From Acetobacteraceae bacterium (GTDB lineage: Bacteria > Pseudomonadota > Alphaproteobacteria > Acetobacterales > Acetobacteraceae), in NCBI GenBank assembly GCA_019241425.1, contig JAFAXA010000029.1:1-42691 (forward strand): DNA of 42,691 nucleotides. The letters are read 5' to 3'. The translations under genes and the position numbers were made by a program. The notes beneath the pieces are model-generated. The model was not told the origin of the DNA. It was given only the letters and a program-made list of their open reading frames with translations, and ran no database searches. Position 1 is the first letter of the stretch; each line of letters starts with the position of its first letter. Positions 26,933 through 35,252 of this stretch are shown one piece after another.

Positions 26933-26945
26933 TGCCGAATCGGCA
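26933..26945. promoter_or_regulatory. 13-bp perfect palindrome, candidate operator
   Basis: TGCCGA-A-TCGGCA is a perfect 6-1-6 inverted repeat. Both this site and the one at 26906 contain TGCC/GGCA cores, so one dimeric regulator could bind both. The target gene could be phaZ, pstS or both. Confidence 0.4.
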
Positions 26946-27070
26946 TCACAACTCAGAGCCACCGCAGGTTTGTCCTGCTTGGGCGGCACGGTTATTCTGT
27001 TTTCGGACTAGACTTGCATACACGTGTCGGATGCGGAATGCTATCGGAATCGATTCGGCCGCCCCGGCGG

Positions 27071-27099
27071 CTGTCATCGAAGCTTCACAAATCTGCAAC
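27071..27099 (+). promoter_or_regulatory. Pho box (PhoB-binding site) upstream of pstS
   Basis: Three 7-base units are spaced by exactly 4 bases: CTGTCAT (27071-27077), GCTTCAC (27082-27088) and CTGCAAC (27093-27099). The first matches the PhoB consensus half site perfectly; the others are degenerate. The 11-base periodicity is diagnostic of tandem PhoB dimers. It lies 83 bases before the pstS ATG and the same operon encodes PhoB, so autoregulation under phosphate starvation is expected. Confidence 0.8.
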
Positions 27100-27181
27100 A
27101 CTCGGGACGCCGAGAGCGCCTATAGCTCCGCGAGCAGCGCCGGCCATGGTTGCCGGTGCCTGCTTTCCCAGGGGAGATCGT

Positions 27182-28213
27182 ATGAAGCTTTCGGCAGCCG
27201 TCCTGGCGCTCTCGGTTTGCGGCATTCCGGTCGCCGCCGGCGCCCAGCAGATCACCGGCGCAGGAGCCACCTTCCCGGCGCCGGTTTATGCGAAGTGGGC
27301 AGAGGCGGCGAAGGGCGCGATCGGCATCGAGCTCAATTATCAGGCGATCGGCTCCGGAGGCGGTCAGAATCAAATCTTGAACCGCACCGTCGATTTCGGC
27401 GCCTCGGACGCGCCGATGGACCCGTCCAAGCTGCAATCGGGCAACCTGCTGCAATTTCCAACCGTCATGGGCGCCGTCGTGCCCATCGTGAACATTCCGG
27501 ACGTCGCGCAGGACAAGCTGAAGCTGACCGGCGACGTGCTCGCCCAGATCTTCCTCGGCACCATCACGAAGTGGAACGATCCCAAAATCGCGGCCCTCAA
27601 TCCCGACCTCAAGCTGCCGAACCTCGCCATCGCGCCGGTGCACCGGGCGGACGGCTCCGGCACCACCTACGTCTTCACGACCTATCTTTCCGCCGTCAAT
27701 GCCGACTGGAAGGACCAGGTCGGCGCCAGCACCAGCGTCAACTGGCCGGCCGGCGCGGGGGCGCGCGGCAATGACGGCGTCGCCGCGACGACCAAGAACA
27801 CGCGCGGCGGCATCGGCTATGTCGAGAATGCCTACGCGACGCAGAACAAGCTCGTCACCACGCAACTGAAGAACAAGGACGGCCAGTTCACCGTGCCGAG
27901 CATGGACGCCTTCACCGCCGCGGCGGGGAATGGCGACTGGACGCACGCCCAGAACTACGCCGTCAACTTGATCGACCAGCCCGGCGCGAAAAGCTGGCCG
28001 ATCGTGTCGGCGACATTCATCATCTTGCCGAAGGATCCGAAGAACGCGGATCGCGGCAAGGCGGTCGTGAAGTTCTTCGATTGGGCGTATACGAGCGGCG
28101 ACGACATCGCCCGGCAACTCGAATACATCCCGTTGCCGAGCGCGGTGAAGCAACTGGTTCGCGAGGCCTGGAAGACCGAGGTCAAAGGCCCCGACGGCAA
28201 GCCGGTGTTCTGA
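27182..28213 (+). CDS. pstS: Phosphate ABC transporter substrate-binding protein PstS
   Basis: This 343-residue periplasmic phosphate-binding protein has a signal peptide ending near residue 22 (MKLSAAVLALSVCGIPVAAG). The family opening ITGAGATFPAPVYAKW is followed by the phosphate-contacting loops GSGGGQNQI, DFGASDAPM and HRADGSGTTYVFTTYLS. The open frame extends upstream, but ATG 27182 is preceded by GGGGAG and begins the signal peptide. It is the first gene of pstSCAB-phoU-phoB, downstream of a Pho box. Confidence 0.96.
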   Translation: MKLSAAVLALSVCGIPVAAGAQQITGAGATFPAPVYAKWAEAAKGAIGIELNYQAIGSGGGQNQILNRTVDFGASDAPMDPSKLQSGNLLQFPTVMGAVVPIVNIPDVAQDKLKLTGDVLAQIFLGTITKWNDPKIAALNPDLKLPNLAIAPVHRADGSGTTYVFTTYLSAVNADWKDQVGASTSVNWPAGAGARGNDGVAATTKNTRGGIGYVENAYATQNKLVTTQLKNKDGQFTVPSMDAFTAAAGNGDWTHAQNYAVNLIDQPGAKSWPIVSATFIILPKDPKNADRGKAVVKFFDWAYTSGDDIARQLEYIPLPSAVKQLVREAWKTEVKGPDGKPVF

Positions 28214-28221
28214 GCGCCCGC

Positions 28222-29181
28222 ATGAGCCTCGCCGCAACGGCCGAAACGGGCGAAGCGCCGCAAACGCGGGGCCGCGGCGACGCGATCGCGGCGGCGCTCG
28301 CCGTCGCCGCCGGCCTGTTCGTCCTGCTGCTGCTCGGCGCGATCCTGGTGTCCCTGCTGATGGGCGGCCTGCCGGCCCTGCAGCAATTCGGGTCGGCCTT
28401 CCTTACCCGGGCGATCTGGAACCCCGTTACCCAGAAATTCGGCGCGGCGGTGCCGATCTACGGCACGCTCGTCACCGCCATCCTCGCTTTGGTCATGGCG
28501 GTGCCGCTCTCCTTCGGCATCGCCGTCTACCTGACCGAACTGGCGCCGCTCTGGCTGCGCCGGCCGGTCGGCATCGCGGTTGAACTGCTGGCGGCGGTGC
28601 CGTCCATCATCTTCGGCATGTGGGGATTCTTCGTCATCGCGCCGCTGATGGCGCAATACGTGCAGCCCTGGTGCATCGACACGCTGGGCGACCTGCCGGT
28701 GATCGGTGATCTGTTCCAGGGACCGCCCTTCGGTACCGGCATCTTCACCGCCGCGCTCATTCTCGCGGTGATGATCATTCCTTTCATCGCCGCCACCATG
28801 CGCGACGTGTTCCTGACCGTGCCGCCGGTGTTCAAGGAATCCGCCTACGGCGTCGGCTGCACCACCTCGGAGGTGATGCGCGCGATCGTGCTGCCTTACA
28901 CGCGGGTGTCGGTGGTGGGCGGCATCATGCTCGGCCTCGGCCGGGCGCTCGGCGAAACGATGGCGGTGACGTTCGTGATCGGCAACACGAACCGCATCTC
29001 CACCTCGCTGTTCGGACCGGGCAACACCATCGCTTCGCTGATCGCGCTCGAATTTCCCGAAAGCCAGGCGGGCAGCCTGAAACTGTCCTCCCTGCTCGCG
29101 CTCGGCTTCATCCTGTTCGTGATCTCCTTCGTGGTGCTGGCGATCTCCCGGCTGCTGCTGCGGCCGAGGCTGCGCGCGTGA
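28222..29181 (+). CDS. pstC: Phosphate ABC transporter permease PstC
   Basis: This 319-residue inner-membrane permease has about six helices. It carries the inner-membrane-component signature with [33 protein letters not shown] and [20 protein letters not shown], where [10 protein letters not shown] is the PstC-type EAA loop. It pairs with PstA to form the phosphate channel. ATG 28222 starts 8 bases after the pstS stop. Frame that is open inside pstS is not used. Confidence 0.95.
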   Translation: MSLAATAETGEAPQTRGRGDAIAAALAVAAGLFVLLLLGAILVSLLMGGLPALQQFGSAFLTRAIWNPVTQKFGAAVPIYGTLVTAILALVMAVPLSFGIAVYLTELAPLWLRRPVGIAVELLAAVPSIIFGMWGFFVIAPLMAQYVQPWCIDTLGDLPVIGDLFQGPPFGTGIFTAALILAVMIIPFIAATMRDVFLTVPPVFKESAYGVGCTTSEVMRAIVLPYTRVSVVGGIMLGLGRALGETMAVTFVIGNTNRISTSLFGPGNTIASLIALEFPESQAGSLKLSSLLALGFILFVISFVVLAISRLLLRPRLRA

Positions 29182-30068
29182 GTGCGACCACCATCGCGGC
29201 GGCATCCGCGCCCGCCAAGGACGCGGCGATCGCCGTTCGCCTCGGCCGGCGGCGGCGGGTCGCCGACCGGCTCAACCGCGTGCTTTGCGTGATCGCGACG
29301 CTGATCGGCTTGGCGCTGCTCGCCTCCATCCTGCTGACGCTCATCGTGCGCGGCGCCGGCGGACTGAGCGTGTCCGTATTCACGCAGGTCACCGCCCCGC
29401 CCGGCTCGGGGGGCGGCCTCCTGAACGCCATTGTCGGGAGCTTGATCCAGACCGCGCTCGGAACGGCGATGGCGACGCCGATCGGGCTCCTGGTCGGCAC
29501 CTATCTCGCCGAGTATGCGCGGGGGTCCGCGCTCGGCACGGCGGTGCGTTTCGTGTCCGACATCCTGCTGTCGGCACCCTCCATCCTCATCGGCCTGTTC
29601 ATCTACGAGTTGCTGGTGCAGACCACGGGCGGCTTCTCGGGCTTCGCCGGCGCGGTGGCGCTGGCCGTTATCGCCATCCCGATCGTGGTCCGCACGACCG
29701 AGGACATGCTTCGGCTGGTCCCGGTGTCGTTGCGCGAGGCCTCCTTTGCGCTCGGCGCGCCGAAATGGAAAACCGTCATCCTGATCTGCTTCCGGGCGGC
29801 GCGGGACGGCGTGGTGACCGGCATCCTGCTGTCGGTCGCGCGCATCGCCGGCGAAACCGCGCCTCTGCTGTTCACGAGCCTCGGCAATCTCAACTGGTCG
29901 GTCGATCTCGCCCGGCCCATGGCGAGCCTGCCGGTCACCATCTATCAATATGCGGGCTCGGCGTATGACGAGTGGGTCCAGCTCGCCTGGGCCGGCGCGC
30001 TGCTGATCACGGCGGGCGTGCTGGCCATTAATATCATGGCGCGGCTGCTGCTGCGCAAGCGAGGCTGA
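29178..30068 (+). CDS. pstA: Phosphate ABC transporter permease PstA
   Basis: This 296-residue permease is the partner of PstC. Family stretches include [53 protein letters not shown] and [20 protein letters not shown]. It starts with GTG 29178, which overlaps the pstC stop as GTGA, indicating translational coupling. The N-terminal 35 residues are Ala/Arg-rich and cytoplasmic. Confidence 0.95.
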   Translation: MSATTIAAASAPAKDAAIAVRLGRRRRVADRLNRVLCVIATLIGLALLASILLTLIVRGAGGLSVSVFTQVTAPPGSGGGLLNAIVGSLIQTALGTAMATPIGLLVGTYLAEYARGSALGTAVRFVSDILLSAPSILIGLFIYELLVQTTGGFSGFAGAVALAVIAIPIVVRTTEDMLRLVPVSLREASFALGAPKWKTVILICFRAARDGVVTGILLSVARIAGETAPLLFTSLGNLNWSVDLARPMASLPVTIYQYAGSAYDEWVQLAWAGALLITAGVLAINIMARLLLRKRG

Positions 30069-30096
30069 GGCGGTTCGTGTGAGGGATAGTGCCACC

Positions 30097-30936
30097 ATGA
30101 ACGAAACGACCGGACAAACGGCGGCGCCGCGCCCTTCCCTTGGCTTGCAATTGCCGCGCAGCCAGTTCGAGCCGGCCACCGGCGAGCCGCGCATCGCTGT
30201 TCGCAATCTGGATTTCTTCTACGGCGCCAACCGCGCCCTGAAGGGGATCAACCTCGATCTGCCGGACCGGCGGGTGATGGGCATGATCGGGCCGTCCGGC
30301 TGCGGCAAGTCCACCCTGCTGCGCGTTCTGAACCGGATGTACGACCTCTACCCCGGGCAGCGGGCGACCGGGGACGTGATGATGGACGGGCAGAACCTGC
30401 TCGCGCCCACGACCGACGTGAACGCGCTCCGCTCCCGCATCGGCATGGTGTTTCAGAAGCCGACGCCGTTTCCGATGTCGATCTACGAAAACATCGCGTT
30501 CGGCGTGAAGCTGCATGAAAAGCTGTCGAAATCGGCGATGGACGAGCGCGTGGAATGGTCGCTCACCCGGGCCGCGCTGTGGGGCGAGGTGCGGGACCGG
30601 CTCGAACGGTCGGCGCTCGGTTTGTCGGGCGGCCAGCAGCAGCGGCTCTGCATCGCCCGCACGATCGCCGTGCGGCCGGACGTGATCCTGCTCGACGAGC
30701 CGACCAGCGCGCTCGATCCGATCAGCACCTTGCGGATCGAGGAACTGATCGACGAGCTGAAGCAGGATTTCACGATCGTCATCGTCACCCACAACATGCA
30801 GCAGGCGGCCCGCTGCGCCGATCAGGTCGCCTTCTTCTATCTCGGCGAATTGATCGAGGTCGGAACCGCCGCGCAGATGTTCACGGCACCCAGGCAACGC
30901 CGCACGCAGGACTACATCACCGGCCGCTTCGGCTGA
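30097..30936 (+). CDS. pstB: Phosphate ABC transporter ATP-binding protein PstB
   Basis: This 279-residue ABC ATPase powers PstCA. Walker A is GPSGCGKST, the Q-loop region is [20 protein letters not shown], the signature is [16 protein letters not shown] and Walker B is [15 protein letters not shown], followed by the H-loop IVTHNM. The phrase [16 protein letters not shown] is diagnostic of PstB. ATG 30097 is preferred; a GTG at 30079 would add six residues. It lies 28 bases downstream of pstA. Confidence 0.96.
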   Translation: MNETTGQTAAPRPSLGLQLPRSQFEPATGEPRIAVRNLDFFYGANRALKGINLDLPDRRVMGMIGPSGCGKSTLLRVLNRMYDLYPGQRATGDVMMDGQNLLAPTTDVNALRSRIGMVFQKPTPFPMSIYENIAFGVKLHEKLSKSAMDERVEWSLTRAALWGEVRDRLERSALGLSGGQQQRLCIARTIAVRPDVILLDEPTSALDPISTLRIEELIDELKQDFTIVIVTHNMQQAARCADQVAFFYLGELIEVGTAAQMFTAPRQRRTQDYITGRFG

Positions 30937-30964
30937 CCGGCCACCGAGGAGTTCGAGCGCCGCT

Positions 30965-31675
30965 ATGTCGCAGCATGTGGTAAAAAGTTACGATCACGAG
31001 CTGGTCCGCCTTCGCGATCTGATTTCGGAAATGGGCGGCATCGTCGAAAGCCAGGTGGCGCTTGCGGCCGAGGCCCTGGCCACGCGCGGCTCGGATGCGG
31101 CGTCGCGCGCCGTCGAGCACGATGCGCAGGTCGATGCGCTGGAGCGGGAGGTCGAGCAGTTCGTGATCCGCCTGCTGGCGCTTCGCCAGCCGGTCGCGAG
31201 CGACCTGCGGCACGTGGTGGCGGCGCTCAAGATGACGGGCGACCTCGAGCGCATCGGCGACTACGCGGCCAATGTCGCGAAACGCACGATCGTGCTGGCG
31301 CAGTACACGCTGCCGTTCAGCGTCGCAGGCATCGCGCACATGGCGCGCATGGTGCAAGAGAACCTGAAATCGGCGATCGACTGTGTCGCCGACAACGACG
31401 CGGATAAGGCAGTGGAGGTCTGGCGCTCCGATCAGGTGATCGACGACCTCTACAACGCGCTGTTCCGCGAGCTGGTGACCTACATGATGGAGGATCCGCG
31501 CAACATCACACCCTGCGCGCATCTGCTGTTCATCGCCAAGAACCTGGAGCGCATCGGCGATCATGCGACCAACGTTGCCGAAACGCTCTACTACGCCGTC
31601 ACCGGCGAATCGCTCCCCGATACAAGGCCCAAAGGCGACACCTCCGCCTATGCGGTCGTCCGGCCGAACGAGTGA
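30965..31675 (+). CDS. phoU: Phosphate signalling complex protein PhoU
   Basis: This 236-residue all-helical protein has two tandem PhoU three-helix repeats. The first contains LRHVVAALKMTGDLERIGDY with AANVAKR. The second contains LLFIAKNLERIGDHATNVAE. The repeated ERIGD(Y/H)A(A/T)N motif binds metal and is fully conserved. PhoU links PstSCAB to the PhoR kinase and represses the Pho regulon when phosphate is plentiful. It starts 28 bases after pstB. Confidence 0.95.
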   Translation: MSQHVVKSYDHELVRLRDLISEMGGIVESQVALAAEALATRGSDAASRAVEHDAQVDALEREVEQFVIRLLALRQPVASDLRHVVAALKMTGDLERIGDYAANVAKRTIVLAQYTLPFSVAGIAHMARMVQENLKSAIDCVADNDADKAVEVWRSDQVIDDLYNALFRELVTYMMEDPRNITPCAHLLFIAKNLERIGDHATNVAETLYYAVTGESLPDTRPKGDTSAYAVVRPNE

Positions 31676-31685
31676 GGGAAAGGCG

Positions 31686-32414
31686 ATGGGACCGCCCATG
31701 CTCGATATGATCGGCAATGCCGCAAAGCCGCTGGTTCTCGTCGTCGAGGACGAGGCGGCGCTCGCCACCATGCTGCGCTACAATCTGGAAAAGCAGGGTT
31801 TTCGGGTCGAGGAAGCGTCGGACGGCCAGGAAGCGCTGACCCGCATCGCCGAAACGCGGCCGGATCTCGTGCTGCTGGACTGGATGCTGCCGGCGATGTC
31901 CGGCATCGAGGTCTGCCGCCAGATCCGTCGCGGCCCGGCGACACGGGATCTGCCGGTCATCATGGTGACGGCCCGCACCGAGGATCAGGACGCGGTGCGC
32001 GGGCTCAATACCGGCGCCGACGATTTCGTCACCAAGCCGTTCAGCATCGACAGCCTGCTCGCACGCATGCGCGCCTTGCTGCGGCGGTCGAACCCGGTGC
32101 CCGACCGGGGGCAGATCACCTTTCACGACATTACGATGGATCTCGCCGCCCATCGTGTGCAGCGCAATGGCCGCTCCGTCCATCTCGGGCCGACCGAGTA
32201 CCGGCTGCTTGCGTTCTTTATGCAGAATGCCGGCCGCGTGTTCACCCGCGAGGAACTGCTCGACACGGTGTGGGGACCGGACATCCATGTCGAGCTGCGG
32301 ACGGTCGATGTTCACATCCGGCGTCTCAGAAAGGCGATCAACCAGCCGGGTGAGGCCGATCTGATCCGCACCGTGCGGGCGAGCGGCTACGCCCTCGATC
32401 TCGAGCCGGCATAA
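31686..32414 (+). CDS. phoB: Phosphate regulon response regulator PhoB
   Basis: This 242-residue OmpR-class regulator has an intact receiver domain. The acidic pocket lies in VLVVEDEAALAT, the phospho-acceptor Asp in LVLLDWMLPAMSGIEVC, the switch Thr in VTART and Lys in DDFVTKPFS. A winged-helix DNA-binding domain follows, with GPTEYRLLAFFMQNAGRVFT, LDTVWG and RTVDVHIRRLRKAI. ATG 31686 follows GAGGGAAAGG; ATG 31698 is an alternative. Its gene starts 10 bases after phoU. The cognate sensor phoR is not adjacent. The 3' end overlaps the convergent SDR gene by 28 bases. Confidence 0.95.
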   Translation: MGPPMLDMIGNAAKPLVLVVEDEAALATMLRYNLEKQGFRVEEASDGQEALTRIAETRPDLVLLDWMLPAMSGIEVCRQIRRGPATRDLPVIMVTARTEDQDAVRGLNTGADDFVTKPFSIDSLLARMRALLRRSNPVPDRGQITFHDITMDLAAHRVQRNGRSVHLGPTEYRLLAFFMQNAGRVFTREELLDTVWGPDIHVELRTVDVHIRRLRKAINQPGEADLIRTVRASGYALDLEPA

Positions 32415-33112
32415 TCGACGCGCGCGCCGTTGCGCGTCTCCGTCTCCAGGCAGAGCGCCGCGATTTCGAGTGCAACGTCCGCCGGTTTCGGCAGCGTCGC
32501 CTGATCCTCGCCGGGGAACGCCGCGCGGCGCATCCGTGTCGCGACCGGCCCCGGATTGAACAGATTGACCCGCAGCCGCGTCGTGCGCAGTTCCTCGGCC
32601 CAGGTCAGCACCAGATGCTCCATCCCGGCCTTGGTCGCGCCATACGCGCCCCAATACGCGGTCGGTTTCTGCGTAATGCCGCTGGTCAGGAACACCGCCC
32701 GCCCGGCATCCGCCGCCAGCAGCAACGGCGCCGTTGTCCGGATCAGACGCCAACTCGCGGCGAGATTGACCGCGACCACACGCGCCCAATCGTCGGGCAT
32801 AATGTGCGGCGCCGGCGTCAGCCGCCCGAGCGCACCCGCCGCGTGAACGAGAATATCGAGCCGGCCGAACCGCTCGAACAGGTTCGGCCCGATCGCGTCC
32901 AGTTGCTCGCCTTCCGTTTCGAAGTCGAGCGGCAGCAGCGTCGCCGCGCCGCCCCTTTCGCGGATCGCGTCGTCGGTTTCCGCGAGTCCGCCTTCCGTGC
33001 GTCCGGTCGCCACCACATGTGCGCCCAGCCGCGCCAGGGCGATCGCGCTGGCCGCACCGATTCCACGGCTCGCGCCGGTGACAAGCGCGATCCGGCCGTC
33101 GAGCCTCGCCAT
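32387..33112 (-). CDS. SDR family oxidoreductase
   Basis: This 241-residue short-chain dehydrogenase has the Rossmann loop ALVTGASRGIGAASAIALAR. It also has LDILVHAAGALG in the NAG-motif position (here HAAG). VFLTSGITQKPTAYWGAYGA carries the catalytic Ser and Tyr with Lys in GATKAGMEHLV (YxxxK as YGATK). VNLFNPGPVATRMRR follows. It should be NAD(P)H-dependent; the substrate is unknown. It opens directly at the purF stop (TGATG, one-base overlap) and closes inside the last codons of phoB on the opposite strand, with TAG at 32387-32389. It is the last gene of the dnaB-to-purF run. Confidence 0.9.
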   Translation of the reverse strand: MARLDGRIALVTGASRGIGAASAIALARLGAHVVATGRTEGGLAETDDAIRERGGAATLLPLDFETEGEQLDAIGPNLFERFGRLDILVHAAGALGRLTPAPHIMPDDWARVVAVNLAASWRLIRTTAPLLLAADAGRAVFLTSGITQKPTAYWGAYGATKAGMEHLVLTWAEELRTTRLRVNLFNPGPVATRMRRAAFPGEDQATLPKPADVALEIAALCLETETRNGARVDYAGSRSRA

Positions 33113-34584
33113 CAGGCGTTTTCGACCATCAGGCTCGGGCTCTTCGCCGTGTTGTCGGCCATGTCGGGCAGCGGCACGGGATAGTCGCCGGTGAAACAGG
33201 CGTCGCAATAATGCGGTGCCTCCGGATTGCGGCCACCCTCCTTGCCGAGCGCGCGGTAGAGGCCGTCGAGCGAAATGAAGGCGAGGCTGTCGGCGCCGAT
33301 CAGCTTCGCCATCTCGTCCGGGTTGTGCCGGGCGGCGAGCAGCTTGCCGCGTTCCGGCGTGTCGATGCCGTAGAAGCAGGAATGCGTGGTCGGCGGCGAG
33401 GAGATCCGCATATGCACTTCGGCGGCACCGGCGCCCCGCACCATTTCGACGATCTTGCGGCTCGTGGTGCCGCGCACGATCGAGTCGTCGACCAGAATGA
33501 CGCGCTTGCCTTCCAGCATCGAGCGGTTGGCGGAGTGCTTCAGCTTCACGCCGAGATTGCGGATGTGCTCGGTCGGCTCGATGAAGGTGCGGCCGACATA
33601 GTGGTTGCGGATGATGCCGAATTCGAACGGGATGCCGCTTTCGGCGGCATAGCCCATCGCCGCCGGCACGCCGGAATCCGGAACCGGCACGATCAGATCG
33701 GCGGCGACGCCGCTTTCGCGCGCAAGCTGCGTGCCGATGCGCTTCCGCGCCTCGTAGACCGGCATCCCCTCCATCACCGAATCGGGACGCGCGAAATAGA
33801 TATACTCGAACACGCAGAACCGTTCCGGCGCCCGGCCGAACGGACGGACGCTGTGCACCCCCGCATCGTTGATGACGACGATTTCGCCCGGCTCGATGTC
33901 GCGCACGAACTCGGCGCCCATGATGTCGAGCGCGCAGGTCTCGCTCGCCAGCACCCAGCCGCTACCGACCCGCCCGAGAATGAGCGGCCGCACGCCGAGC
34001 GGATCGCGCGCGCCCATCAGCGCCGTGCTCGACAGCGTCACGAGCGAATACGCGCCGACCACCTGCTTCAGCGCGTCGATCAGCCGGTCGACCACCGTCG
34101 AATACAGGCTGATCGCGATCAGGTGGATGAACACCTCGCTGTCGGTCGTCGACTGGAACAGGCAGCCCCGGCGCACCAAGGTCCGGCGGAGCGAGTGCGC
34201 GTTGGTCAGATTGCCGTTATGCGCGACCGCGAGGCCGCCGAACTCGAAATCGGCGTAGAGCGGCTGCACGTTGCGGAGGATGGTGTCGCCGGTGGTCGCG
34301 TAGCGGTTATGGCCAACGGCGTGCAGCCCCTTGAGCGAACCGATCACCTTGGCGTCGCCGAAATTGTCGCCGACCAATCCCATGCCGCGATGGGAATGGA
34401 AGCGGGCGCCGTCGTAGGAGACGATACCCGTCGCTTCCTGCCCGCGATGCTGGAGAGCATGGAGGCCGAGCGCGGTAACGGCGGCCGCGTCCAGCACGTT
34501 CCAAAGCCCGACCACGCCGCATTCCTCGTGCAACGTGTCGCCGTCGTCGCGGCCGTCATCGGGCAGGGGGTCCAGATCGCGCAT
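33112..34584 (-). CDS. purF: Amidophosphoribosyltransferase
   Basis: This 490-residue enzyme catalyses the first committed step of purine synthesis (PRPP + glutamine to phosphoribosylamine). The HEECGVVGLWN segment shows a 21-residue propeptide before Cys22, the glutaminase nucleophile released by processing. The PRPP site is RVILVDDSIVRGTTSRKIVE. Cysteines in RFCVFEYIYFARPDS, THSCFYGID and YCDACFTGDYP match the positions that hold the 4Fe-4S cluster in the Bacillus-type enzyme. It starts 11 bases after cvpA, the usual cvpA-purF order. Open frame upstream of ATG 34584 lies inside cvpA and is not used. Confidence 0.96.
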   Translation of the reverse strand: MRDLDPLPDDGRDDGDTLHEECGVVGLWNVLDAAAVTALGLHALQHRGQEATGIVSYDGARFHSHRGMGLVGDNFGDAKVIGSLKGLHAVGHNRYATTGDTILRNVQPLYADFEFGGLAVAHNGNLTNAHSLRRTLVRRGCLFQSTTDSEVFIHLIAISLYSTVVDRLIDALKQVVGAYSLVTLSSTALMGARDPLGVRPLILGRVGSGWVLASETCALDIMGAEFVRDIEPGEIVVINDAGVHSVRPFGRAPERFCVFEYIYFARPDSVMEGMPVYEARKRIGTQLARESGVAADLIVPVPDSGVPAAMGYAAESGIPFEFGIIRNHYVGRTFIEPTEHIRNLGVKLKHSANRSMLEGKRVILVDDSIVRGTTSRKIVEMVRGAGAAEVHMRISSPPTTHSCFYGIDTPERGKLLAARHNPDEMAKLIGADSLAFISLDGLYRALGKEGGRNPEAPHYCDACFTGDYPVPLPDMADNTAKSPSLMVENA

Positions 34585-34595
34585 TCGTCGGTCTC

Positions 34596-35177
34596 CTACT
34601 CCCGCGACACCGGGCTTCCGGTTGCGCGACCCTGCGGCGTCGCCCGCAGCAAAGCCGCCGCCGTCGTCTCCCGTCCGGCCGGCGGCGCAAACAGGCGGGG
34701 CCGGTATTCCGGCGGCAATTGCGCAACCACCCACGCCGCCCCCCGATAGGCGACCGGCAGCGTACGCGCTTGCAGAACCGGCTCCGGCCAGCGATCGACC
34801 GGAACCAGCGTCCCCGCAACGATATAGGCAAGCACGACCAGGGCGGCACCCCGCACCAGGCCGAATACCAGCCCCAACGTGCGGTCAACGCCCCCAAGCA
34901 CGGAGCGCCGGACCAGGCTGCCGATCCAGCTCGAAATCACCAGCAGGATCAGCAAGACGATCACGAACACGCCGCCGAAGGTGACCGGGTCGACCAGGTC
35001 GGGCTGACCGAGCCAGGCCCGGACATGCGGCCGGCCGAACGGGAACGCCCACATGGCGACGAAAAGCGCGCCGACCCAGGCGCCGATGCCGAGCACCTCC
35101 CGCGCGAAGCCACGGACGAACGCGAGCAAGGCGGAGATTGCGAGCACGCCGAAGACGGCGAGGTCCACCCAGGTCAT
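34596..35177 (-). CDS. cvpA: CvpA family membrane protein
   Basis: This 193-residue protein has four membrane helices with the CvpA opening WVDLAVFGVLAISALLAFVR and GFAREVLGIGAWVGAL. The core reads DRTLGLVFGLVRGAALVVLA with YIVAGT. The C-terminal tail is longer and Pro/Arg-rich. In E. coli it is needed for colicin V production and envelope stress tolerance; its biochemical role is unclear. It sits directly before purF as in many proteobacteria. Confidence 0.92.
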   Translation of the reverse strand: MTWVDLAVFGVLAISALLAFVRGFAREVLGIGAWVGALFVAMWAFPFGRPHVRAWLGQPDLVDPVTFGGVFVIVLLILLVISSWIGSLVRRSVLGGVDRTLGLVFGLVRGAALVVLAYIVAGTLVPVDRWPEPVLQARTLPVAYRGAAWVVAQLPPEYRPRLFAPPAGRETTAAALLRATPQGRATGSPVSRE

Positions 35178-35252
35178 GGAATCGTCACGCGATGAAGGTT
35201 GAACCGGGATATAGCCGCAAGCGGCCGGAAGGGGACAGGCAATCGTCGCCGC

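Larger units (their letters stand above)
26760..27181. other. 422-base divergent intergenic region phaZ / pstS
   Basis: No gene is supported. It holds a Pho box (27071-27099) and two 13-base perfect palindromes (26906-26918 and 26933-26945), listed separately. Smaller palindromes are ACACGTGT (27020-27027) and GAATCGATTC (27047-27056). The segment 26880-27050 is clearly more AT-rich than the coding regions around it. A TATAGC at 27121-27126 is a possible pstS -10 element. Confidence 0.6.
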
